Below are positions 31,405 to 39,864 of a stretch of 39,864 bases of DNA, piece after piece. Each line of letters starts with the position of its first letter. The first letter of the stretch is position 1. The DNA lies in the NCBI GenBank assembly GCA_021781515.1, contig JAJXWR010000014.1:1-39864 (forward strand), given 5' to 3'. A program made the position numbers and the translations under genes. Under the pieces are notes generated by a model, which was given only the letters and a program-made list of their open reading frames with translations, did not search any database and was not told the DNA's origin. This stretch comes from Pseudomonadota bacterium (lineage in GTDB: Bacteria > Pseudomonadota > Gammaproteobacteria > Pseudomonadales > Moraxellaceae).

Positions 31405-32909
31405 ACCAGAACCAGATCAAACTGTTCCTGATGGTACATGGCTTCCACCTGAAAGCGGATGGGTTTACCAATGAATTGTTCCAGATCCGCCACTGAAGAA
31501 GAATCTTCATCGAGGAAACGATCAATGACCCGCTGACTGGCAATCACCACAAAAGCGCCCGCCGATTCATAGGCACGGGCTTCCCGTAATATATCCCTGA
31601 ATATTTCATTGCAGACGGTTTCCGCACTTTTCACACTCCCCCGACCTTCACAGGTAGGGCAATGTTCACACAACACATGCTCCAGCGATTCCCGTGTACG
31701 CTTACGCGTCATTTCTACCAGTCCGAGTTCAGATACTTGGGTAATCTTGGTTTTGGCATGGTCACGTTCCAACATCCGTTCCAGATTTTTCAGAACACTG
31801 GAACGATGCGTAACTTCTTCCATATCAATAAAATCAATGATAATAATGCCGCCAAGATTACGTAGCCGCAACTGCCTGGCAATCACCTGTGTCGCTTCAA
31901 GATTGGTTTTAAATACCGTTTCCTCTAAAGACCGATGCCCTACAAACGACCCCGTATTGACATCAATGGTCGTCATGGCTTCGGTCTGATCAATCATCAG
32001 GTAGCCGCCAGATTTCAGCATCACCTTACGGGACAGAGCCTTTTTCAGATCTTCTTCGACCTCGAATAATTCAAATACCGGGCGTTCCCCAGAATAGTGC
32101 TCCAGTTTAGCCAGCGATGCGGGCATGAAATCCCTACTGAACGTCTGCAATTTAAGCAAAGTCTCTCGGGAATCAATGCGGATACGAGCGACACGATCGC
32201 CATCCAGATCGCGGACTGAACGTTGCGCCAGTGGCCACTCCTCATGAATGCAGAACGGTTGACTGATGGTTCGTGCCGCTTCCTGAATCTGGCTCCAGAG
32301 TTTTTGCAAGAACAGGAAATCCCGCTGCAAGTGTTCACTGTCTGCAATCCCTTCCGCTGCCGTACGTACAATAAAATGCCCGTTTTTTTGTCCCCGCTGC
32401 TCGGCTTGTATCTGGAGTTCCTGCAACAATTGCCGCAACCGCAGGCGCTCCGCTTCATCTTCAATCCGCTGAGACACGCCTGAATTTTGCGCATAGGGCA
32501 TATACACCAGGTACCTGGCGGCCAGTGAAATTTCCGCACTCAACCGCGGCCCCTTACTCCCCAGCATGTCCTTGATAACCTGCAACGTAACGATCTGTCC
32601 TTCATGCAACAGTTCCTGAATAGGCGGATGAGCACACTCACGTCCTTCCTCATCCCCCCCTTTACCGGGCCACCACAAATCATTGGCATGAATAAATCCG
32701 GTGCGCTGTAACCCGATTTCGACAAAAGCCGCCTGCATGCCGGGCAAGACACGGACGACCTGCCCTTGATACACATTTCCCACCAGCCCGAGACGTGAGC
32801 TCCGTTCCAGATAAACTTCCTGAACTACTCCATTTTCGATCAGTGCCACTCGCACTTCCATGGGAGTCACATTGATCAGAATTTCATCGCTGCTTGGGAG
32901 TGCCTGCAT
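31401..32909 (-). CDS. rng: Ribonuclease G
   Basis: RNase G is an endoribonuclease that matures the 5' end of 16S rRNA and decays some mRNAs. The 502-residue protein has an S1 RNA-binding domain (about 30-120, GNVYQGQVVRVLPGMQAAFV), the catalytic metal-binding Asp residues in TIDVNTGSFVG and IIIIDFIDM, and the zinc-link CPTC in CEHCPTCEGRGS. It lacks the long degradosome C-terminus of RNase E. The ATG at 32909 was chosen because MQALPSSDEILINVTPMEVR lines up with known N-termini; a TTG at 32927 overlapping the maf stop is an alternative. It is coupled to yhdP. Confidence 0.94.
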   Translation of the reverse strand: MQALPSSDEILINVTPMEVRVALIENGVVQEVYLERSSRLGLVGNVYQGQVVRVLPGMQAAFVEIGLQRTGFIHANDLWWPGKGGDEEGRECAHPPIQELLHEGQIVTLQVIKDMLGSKGPRLSAEISLAARYLVYMPYAQNSGVSQRIEDEAERLRLRQLLQELQIQAEQRGQKNGHFIVRTAAEGIADSEHLQRDFLFLQKLWSQIQEAARTISQPFCIHEEWPLAQRSVRDLDGDRVARIRIDSRETLLKLQTFSRDFMPASLAKLEHYSGERPVFELFEVEEDLKKALSRKVMLKSGGYLMIDQTEAMTTIDVNTGSFVGHRSLEETVFKTNLEATQVIARQLRLRNLGGIIIIDFIDMEEVTHRSSVLKNLERMLERDHAKTKITQVSELGLVEMTRKRTRESLEHVLCEHCPTCEGRGSVKSAETVCNEIFRDILREARAYESAGAFVVIASQRVIDRFLDEDSSSVADLEQFIGKPIRFQVEAMYHQEQFDLVLV

Positions 32910-32923
32910 ACCAGCCGTTCCAT

Positions 32924-33508
32924 TCAAGGGGTTATGCCCAGTGTAGCCAGCAATTCCAGAGTTTCTACCAGTGGCAAGCCAACCACATTGCTAAAACTTC
33001 CGTCAATGGCCCGAATCCAGCGACCACCCCGACCTTGCAAGGCATAAGCACCGGACTTGTCACAAGGTTCGCCGCTACGCCAGTACGCCAACATCTCCTC
33101 CGGACCGAGCAATTCCATCCAGACCCGAGTGTTCACCGTGGTGCAGATTTCCTGTTGGGCAGATTTAAGCACGACCCCTGTCCATACTTCATGCCAGCGC
33201 CCGCCCAGACGTTCCCAGATTTTGCATGCCTCGGCAAAATCTGCCGGTTTGCCACAAAACTGATGATCGACCACCACCATGGTATCTGCTGACAATACAA
33301 CAGCTTCCGCCTGAGTTTCCTTGTCCAGGGAGGACCATACCTCCCGGGTTTTAGAATGCGCTACCCGTTGTACATAATCGGCAATCGCTTCCCCGCAAAG
33401 CCGGGATTCATCAACATCCGCCGGACAGACTTCCGGTTCCAGACCACACTCCTGTAATAACGAACGTCTTCTGGGTGACCCTGAAGCCAGAATCAATCGC
33501 TGCTTCAT
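32924..33508 (-). CDS. maf: Maf-like nucleoside triphosphate pyrophosphatase
   Basis: Maf/YhdE-type proteins hydrolyse dTTP, UTP and modified pyrimidine nucleotides to monophosphates, cleaning the nucleotide pool. The 194-residue product begins MKQRLILASGSPRRRSLLQE, the phosphate-binding SGSPRR motif, and continues with PADVDE, ADTMVV and the late SGAYALQGRGGRWI. Its ATG overlaps the mreD stop (ATGA, 33505-33508). The position between mreD and rng is the standard gammaproteobacterial order. Confidence 0.95.
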   Translation of the reverse strand: MKQRLILASGSPRRRSLLQECGLEPEVCPADVDESRLCGEAIADYVQRVAHSKTREVWSSLDKETQAEAVVLSADTMVVVDHQFCGKPADFAEACKIWERLGGRWHEVWTGVVLKSAQQEICTTVNTRVWMELLGPEEMLAYWRSGEPCDKSGAYALQGRGGRWIRAIDGSFSNVVGLPLVETLELLATLGITP

Positions 33509-33987
33509 AAACGAACCCCTTCATAACGCATTAACATCAACAAGACCGGCCAAACCAGCGCAGAGGTCAACACCGGCCAGAAAAAACTCCAGTCATGCGA
33601 TGCGGCCACCAGTGCCTGCAGCACTACCCAGTTGAGCAGCCTATAAATGGCATCCAGCATGGCCACCAATATACTGGTTTGCCAGAGACTGAACACCCGT
33701 ACCCGGGCAGCCACCTGCACCCCGCCCCATACCACTACCGTGAGGCTCAGGCAATGCATCCCCAAGGGATCGCCAGTCTGCACATCCACCACCACTCCTA
33801 ACAACCAGACGGCCCAGAGACGCATTGACCGGTCATGAATCGCCCAGAACAGCAGAAAAAGCACCACCCAGTCCGGCCTCCATAGACTGATCAACGGGGG
33901 TAAAGGCCATACCGACATGACCATCGCTGCAAAAAGGCTTAAGGGTTTGACCATCCAGCTGACTTTAAGCAGGCCCGGCATGTTCAT
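33505..33987 (-). CDS. mreD: Rod shape-determining protein MreD
   Basis: MreD is the polytopic inner-membrane member of the elongasome with MreB and MreC. The 160-residue, strongly hydrophobic product has five to six helices and the typical LISLWRPDWVVLFLLFWAI near the N-terminus followed by GVVVDVQTGDPLGMHCLSL. It overlaps both mreC and maf by 4 bp, so expression is tightly coupled. Confidence 0.93.
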   Translation of the reverse strand: MNMPGLLKVSWMVKPLSLFAAMVMSVWPLPPLISLWRPDWVVLFLLFWAIHDRSMRLWAVWLLGVVVDVQTGDPLGMHCLSLTVVVWGGVQVAARVRVFSLWQTSILVAMLDAIYRLLNWVVLQALVAASHDWSFFWPVLTSALVWPVLLMLMRYEGVRL

Positions 33988-34823
33988 TGCCCTCCCGATA
34001 ACTGGCGGCCGAATAACAGTAGCACATGTGAACTTCGATCCAGTTCAGCCACGGGGCGGGCCTGGATTTCCGCAAAGTCGCCACCGGACTTGCGGTTGAC
34101 CCGAACCACTTCTGCAACGGGATAACCAAAAGGATACAACAGGCCCAGCCCGGACGTCACCAGCATATCCCCTGGCCGTACATCGGCGGACGGAGGAATG
34201 TAGCGGACACTCAGACGATCAAGCGCCCCTTCGCCGGTAACCACCCCCCGCACCCCATTACGGTTGACTTCCACCGGAACCGATGCCAGAGGGTCGGCCA
34301 GCAACATAATTCGGGCATGATGTTCTCCCACCCGCAGCACTTGCCCCATGATTCCCCGGGCATCCAGTACCGGCTGACCGACATAGACACCGTCCTGGAT
34401 GCCTTTATTGACGTAAACAATCCGCCGCTGGGCATCCGGGTCCAGACCAATAATTTCACACACCAGTACCCGGCCATCTACCGCCACATGGGCATTCATC
34501 AAGGTCCTGAGGCGCTCATTTTCTGCCACCACCGCCGCATACTTCTGCAAACGCCCCTGTAACACCAGCATCTCGGCGCGTAGCAAGCCATTATCCCGCT
34601 GCAGGTTCCGGCGTGACAGTGAGGCATCATAAAACCAGTCAGACATGATTGCCGGCAACGACATCAGGCTGTAAACCGGCGACAACATCCGGTCCAGTTG
34701 CAGACGCACCTGCGCCATCAGTGGCCACCAGCTATCTGCCAGCAACATCAGTAACGAAAAAAAAATGGCCGTCAGCAGCGAACGGAAGGCTCCTCGCTTC
34801 CGGGAAAAAATGGCATCATCCAT
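33984..34823 (-). CDS. mreC: Rod shape-determining protein MreC
   Basis: MreC is a bitopic inner-membrane protein whose periplasmic part scaffolds cell-wall elongation enzymes. The 279-residue product has a basic N-terminus (FSRKRGAF), one membrane helix (about 14-32), a coiled coil (about 70-105, NLQRDNGLLRAEMLVLQGRL), and the paired beta-barrel domain with VLVCEIIGLDPDAQRRIVYV, IMGQVLRVGEHHARIML and VRPGDMLVTSGLGLLYPFGY. Length and motifs are normal. It lies 23 bp after mreB and overlaps mreD by ATGA. Confidence 0.95.
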   Translation of the reverse strand: MDDAIFSRKRGAFRSLLTAIFFSLLMLLADSWWPLMAQVRLQLDRMLSPVYSLMSLPAIMSDWFYDASLSRRNLQRDNGLLRAEMLVLQGRLQKYAAVVAENERLRTLMNAHVAVDGRVLVCEIIGLDPDAQRRIVYVNKGIQDGVYVGQPVLDARGIMGQVLRVGEHHARIMLLADPLASVPVEVNRNGVRGVVTGEGALDRLSVRYIPPSADVRPGDMLVTSGLGLLYPFGYPVAEVVRVNRKSGGDFAEIQARPVAELDRSSHVLLLFGRQLSGGQ

Positions 34824-34846
34824 AGCCTGCGGCCAGCCCGTTGAGG

Positions 34847-36365
<1,519 letters not shown>

Positions 36366-36375
36366 GATAACAGAC

Positions 36376-37839
36376 ATGCATACATATACACTTGCCCGCC
36401 TGGCGCAAGGCTTGGCGCAAAAGGAATTTTCCAGTAGCGAACTGACCCGGCACTTTTTGCAGCGCATTGCCACACATGATCCGCAACTCAACAGTCTGAT
36501 TTCTGTAACGGTCGATCTGGCGCTCCAGCAGGCCACCGAGGCCGACCAGCAGCGACAACACCCCACGGCGTCATCGCCACAGCCACTGTTGGGAATCCCG
36601 CTGCTCCATAAGGATATTTTTTGCACTCAAGGGGTACGCACCAGTTGTGCCTCAAAAATGCTCGACAATTTTATAGCCCCCTACGACGCCCACGTGGTGC
36701 AACAGTTACGTTCTGCCGGCATGGTCATGCTCGGAAAAACCAACATGGATGAGTTCGCCATGGGCTCTTCCAATGAAACCAGTTATTACGGACCGGCACA
36801 CAATCCCTGGGATCTGCAACGGGTTCCAGGAGGCTCCAGCGGCGGTTCGGCAGCCGCCGTGGCTGCGCGGCTGGCACCGGCGGCCACTGGTACCGACACA
36901 GGTGGCTCTATCCGCCAACCCGCTGCGCTGTGTGGACTCACCGGACTCAAACCGACCTATGGACGAATTTCCAGATGGGGCATGGTGGCCTTCGCCTCCA
37001 GTCTGGATCAGGCCGGCCCCATGACGCAGACGGCGGCAGACGCCGCCCTGCTGTTACAAGCCATGGCCGGGCACGACCCGAAAGATTCAACCTCCGTTAA
37101 TGAGCCCGTACCGGACTACAGCGCCACGCTCAACGCACCGCTTAAGGGACTGCGGCTGGGTCTGCCCAAAGAGTTTTTCAATGACTCGCTCGATGCCTCC
37201 ATGTCTCAACTGCTGGAAGCGGCGTTGCAGGAACTGGAATCCCTTGGGGCCCAACGGGTGGAAATCAGTCTGCCGCATATTGATCTATCAGTACCGGCCT
37301 ACTATGTGATTGCACCCGCAGAGGCCTCCAGCAATCTGTCGCGTTTTGACGGGGTGCGTTACGGTTACCGGTGTGCCCACCCCAACGATCTCTACGACCT
37401 CTATGTGCGCAGCCGCAGCGAAGGATTTGGTACCGAAGTCAAACGCCGCATCATGATCGGCACTTATGCACTGTCCAGTGGTTATTTTGATGCCTATTAC
37501 CGCAAAGCCCAACAACTGCGTCGACTGATCCAGCAGGACTTCATGCAGGCCATGCAGCATTGTGACCTCATTTTTGCGCCTACCACACCCAGTACGGCAT
37601 TTCCACTCAATGACAAAAAACAGGATCCTGTCGCTATGTATCTTTCTGATGTGTACACCATCGGCGTGAATCTGGCCGGACTGCCTGGCATCAATGTACC
37701 TTGTGGTTTCCTGAACGGATTGCCCGTAGGCATGCAATTGGTGGGTACTTACTGGAGTGAAGCCTTGCTGCTGAATGTCGCACATCGCTATCAACAGAAT
37801 ACCGCCTGGCATCAGGCCATCCCTTCACTGTTTTGCTGA
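36376..37839 (+). CDS. gatA: Asp-tRNA(Asn)/Glu-tRNA(Gln) amidotransferase subunit A
   Basis: GatA is the glutaminase subunit, releasing ammonia that GatB uses to amidate misacylated Glu-tRNA(Gln) or Asp-tRNA(Asn). The 487-residue amidase-signature protein keeps the Ser-cisSer-Lys triad at canonical numbers: Lys79 (LLHKD), Ser154 (PGGSSGGS) and Ser178 (TGGSIRQP). The ATG at 36376 was preferred over one six codons upstream that overlaps gatC, because TAGGA precedes it and [13 protein letters not shown] fits the family. gatB follows after 10 bp. Confidence 0.96.
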   Translation: MHTYTLARLAQGLAQKEFSSSELTRHFLQRIATHDPQLNSLISVTVDLALQQATEADQQRQHPTASSPQPLLGIPLLHKDIFCTQGVRTSCASKMLDNFIAPYDAHVVQQLRSAGMVMLGKTNMDEFAMGSSNETSYYGPAHNPWDLQRVPGGSSGGSAAAVAARLAPAATGTDTGGSIRQPAALCGLTGLKPTYGRISRWGMVAFASSLDQAGPMTQTAADAALLLQAMAGHDPKDSTSVNEPVPDYSATLNAPLKGLRLGLPKEFFNDSLDASMSQLLEAALQELESLGAQRVEISLPHIDLSVPAYYVIAPAEASSNLSRFDGVRYGYRCAHPNDLYDLYVRSRSEGFGTEVKRRIMIGTYALSSGYFDAYYRKAQQLRRLIQQDFMQAMQHCDLIFAPTTPSTAFPLNDKKQDPVAMYLSDVYTIGVNLAGLPGINVPCGFLNGLPVGMQLVGTYWSEALLLNVAHRYQQNTAWHQAIPSLFC

Positions 37840-37849
37840 GGCTCAGTTT

Positions 37850-39298
37850 ATGTCCTGGGAAAGTGTTATCGGACTTGAAGTCCATGTACAACTCAATACC
37901 CACTCCAAAATCTTTTCAGGCAGTTCGACCACCTTTGGTGCTGCCGCCAATTCTCAGGCCAGCCTGCTTGATCTGGGAATGCCTGGAGTCCTGCCGGTGC
38001 TTAACGCCCAGGCGGTGCGTGCAGCCCTGCGTTTCGGATTGGGTATTCATGCACAGATCAACCGTCGTTCTGTGTTTGCCCGTAAAAACTATTTTTATCC
38101 GGACCTCCCCAAAGGTTACCAGATTTCCCAATACGAAGATCCGGTGGTCGGACCTGGGTACCTGGATATTCAGGTTGACAATGAAACCCGCCGCATTCGC
38201 ATAACCCGCGCACACCTGGAAGAAGACGCCGGCAAATCACTCCATGAAGATTTTGGCGGTATGACCGGTATTGATCTCAATCGGGCGGGGACCCCCTTGC
38301 TGGAAATTGTGTCAGAACCTGACTTGCGCAGCGCCCGTGAAGCAGTCGCCTACCTGAAAGGAATTCATGCACTGATCCGTTACCTGGATATTTCGGACGG
38401 CCGGATGGCCGAAGGGTCCATGCGCTGTGACTGCAATGTGTCCATTCGACGCCATGGCACCGAAACTTTAGGCACCCGCTGCGAAATAAAAAACGTCAAC
38501 TCCTTTAAATTCGTGGAAAAAGCCATTCAGTACGAAATTGAAAGACAGATCGATCTCGTGGAATCAGGTCAATCGGTCGTGCAGCAAACCCGGCTTTATG
38601 ATGCCGAACGTAACGAAACCCGTCCCATGCGCAGCAAGGAAGAAGCCAATGACTACCGCTATTTCCCTGACCCCGATTTACTGCCCGTACTGATCAGCGA
38701 AGCCGACATCGAAGCAGAACGTCTCCACCTGCCAGAACTCCCGGAAGCCCGGCTGCAACGCTATCAGCATCAATTCAGCCTGAGTGCTTATGAAGCGCAG
38801 GTGCTGGTCAGCAATAAAGATCTGGCGGTGTATTTTGAGGAGGTGATTGCCACCTCGACGGAGATGGCCCCTGCCGCCGCTCACTGGATTATGGGCGATC
38901 TACTGGCCGGACTTCACCGTGATTCCCTGGACATTACCCAATGCCCAGTCCGTCCAGAACAGTTACGTGGCTTGCTCCAACGCATCGCCGATGCAACATT
39001 ATCGAGCAAACTGGCCAAACAGGTGTTTTCTGCCTTGTGGTCGGGAGAAGGGAGTAGTGCCGATGCCATCATTCAGGCAAAAAATCTTAAACAGGAAAAC
39101 GACGAATCGCTGATTCAGAAATTAGTGGATGACGTACTCCAGGAATTTCCAGAACAAGTATCCGCTTATCGCGCCGGTAAAGAAAAACTATTTGGTTTTT
39201 TTGTGGGCGAAATCATGAAGCGTTCTCGGGGCAAAGCCGCTCCGGCGGCTGTCAATGCCTGGCTGCAGCGGCGGTTGCAGCCGTCAGCGGATGCCTGA
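37850..39298 (+). CDS. gatB: Asp-tRNA(Asn)/Glu-tRNA(Gln) amidotransferase subunit B
   Basis: GatB binds the tRNA and carries out the ATP-dependent phosphorylation and amidation. The 482-residue product starts [20 protein letters not shown] and contains the metal/ATP region with [44 protein letters not shown], and the C-terminal YqeY-like tRNA-binding tail ([20 protein letters not shown]). The ATG at 37850 gives the family N-terminus; the frame extending to 37775 overlaps gatA and is not needed. The last 47 bp overlap the end of the convergent Sel1 gene. Confidence 0.96.
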   Translation: MSWESVIGLEVHVQLNTHSKIFSGSSTTFGAAANSQASLLDLGMPGVLPVLNAQAVRAALRFGLGIHAQINRRSVFARKNYFYPDLPKGYQISQYEDPVVGPGYLDIQVDNETRRIRITRAHLEEDAGKSLHEDFGGMTGIDLNRAGTPLLEIVSEPDLRSAREAVAYLKGIHALIRYLDISDGRMAEGSMRCDCNVSIRRHGTETLGTRCEIKNVNSFKFVEKAIQYEIERQIDLVESGQSVVQQTRLYDAERNETRPMRSKEEANDYRYFPDPDLLPVLISEADIEAERLHLPELPEARLQRYQHQFSLSAYEAQVLVSNKDLAVYFEEVIATSTEMAPAAAHWIMGDLLAGLHRDSLDITQCPVRPEQLRGLLQRIADATLSSKLAKQVFSALWSGEGSSADAIIQAKNLKQENDESLIQKLVDDVLQEFPEQVSAYRAGKEKLFGFFVGEIMKRSRGKAAPAAVNAWLQRRLQPSADA

Positions 39299-39864
39299 CT
39301 TTCCAGTCCGCCAACAATCCCCGGGCATGAGCAACGTCCTGGGGAGCCATTTCCATCTCCAGAACGTCACGGGACTCCGCCGCATCCTCAATATCAGTGG
39401 CAGCGAGACTTAGATACATCCATGCCCGGGTGACGTCCCGGGTCACCCCTTCTTCCCCCAATAACAACAACCCCAGATGGTACTGGGCCTGCGGATTCCC
39501 TGCATCTGCCGCCATGGCAAAATAACGGGCAGCCTGGGCATTATCGTTCAATACGTTGGCATAAATTTCGCCCAGATCAGTCTGTGCATTGTCATTGCCC
39601 AAGCGTGCTGCATGCGCAAAATAATCCATGGCTTTTTGCGTGTCCTGGGGAACCCCATCCCCATCTTCACACAATTCTCCAAGGCGAGTCAGGGCATCTG
39701 GCTGTTCCTGGTCCGCCGCTTTTTTATACCACCGTGCCGCTTCCGCAAAATCTCCCTTGCCTTCCTCATAACTGGCACCCAATAAATCCTGAGCCTCTTT
39801 ATTGCCTTGCTCGGCCAAAGGCGTCAACAACACAATGGCCTCAGCATCATGCTCGGCCTTATAG
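39252..39864 (-). CDS. Sel1/TPR-like repeat protein, C-terminal part (runs off right edge)
   Basis: The frame is open to the window edge on the minus strand (...[20 protein letters not shown]...), so the true start lies outside. The visible 203 residues hold Sel1-like repeats of about 36 residues: [69 protein letters not shown] and [20 protein letters not shown] (given in part). The C-terminus is Ala/Thr-rich. Sel1 proteins act as protein-interaction scaffolds; the partner here is unknown. Its end overlaps gatB by 47 bp on the opposite strand. Confidence 0.85.
   Translation of the reverse strand, partial: YKAEHDAEAIVLLTPLAEQGNKEAQDLLGASYEEGKGDFAEAARWYKKAADQEQPDALTRLGELCEDGDGVPQDTQKAMDYFAHAARLGNDNAQTDLGEIYANVLNDNAQAARYFAMAADAGNPQAQYHLGLLLLGEEGVTRDVTRAWMYLSLAATDIEDAAESRDVLEMEMAPQDVAHARGLLADWKVRHPLTAATAAAARH

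Overview
The window is chromosomal DNA from a bacterium, almost certainly a gammaproteobacterium. The evidence is the gene order yceD-rpmF-plsX-fabD, pdxB, the head-to-head arrangement of gatCAB with mreBCD-maf-rng-yhdP, and a periplasmic cis/trans fatty-acid isomerase. Genes are closely packed, with many 4-bp ATGA stop/start overlaps. I see no rRNA, tRNA or CRISPR array. The species cannot be named from this sequence.

Layout. 1-2295 (minus): the lipid/ribosome cluster yceD, rpmF, plsX and the 5' part of fabD; fabH is absent from its usual place between plsX and fabD. 2386-5841 (minus): a membrane diguanylate cyclase, a small secreted protein that may be an outer-membrane barrel, and pdxB. 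6479-16367 (plus): a nine-gene envelope cluster made of a secreted protein, a TPR protein, two TPR lipoproteins, a small secreted protein, one ExbB/TolQ-type protein, two ExbD/TolR-type proteins and a TonB-like protein ending in a domain resembling AgmX/PglI. The one-plus-two motor stoichiometry and the TPR set recall the Agl-Glt machinery of Myxococcus more than an iron-uptake TonB system. The first ExbD has Asn where the proton-carrying Asp should be.

16483-17787: a 1305-bp insertion bounded by 19-bp inverted repeats (one mismatch) and by a perfect 8-bp direct repeat, TGGGTTTC, on both outer sides. It carries a frameshifted gene, a DUF5397-VapD toxin-antitoxin-like pair, a small coupled ORF and only the N-terminal zinc-ribbon part of what looks like an ISL3-type transposase. 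It is best read as a transposase-deleted mobile cassette that moved a VapD module into the gap between the motor cluster and a MATE transporter. This is the most notable object in the window.

17937-26744: MATE efflux pump, small DUF4870-like membrane protein, Cti fatty-acid isomerase, Old Yellow Enzyme reductase with a clear promoter/operator, an ATP-grasp protein of unknown substrate, and a large TRAP-type permease with no substrate-binding partner nearby.

26963-39864: tadA, yhdP, rng, maf, mreD, mreC and mreB on minus, then gatC, gatA and gatB on plus, covering tRNA editing, envelope lipid transport, RNA processing, rod-shape maintenance and Gln/Asn-tRNA amidation. The window closes with a Sel1-repeat gene running in from the right edge and overlapping the end of gatB by 47 bp.
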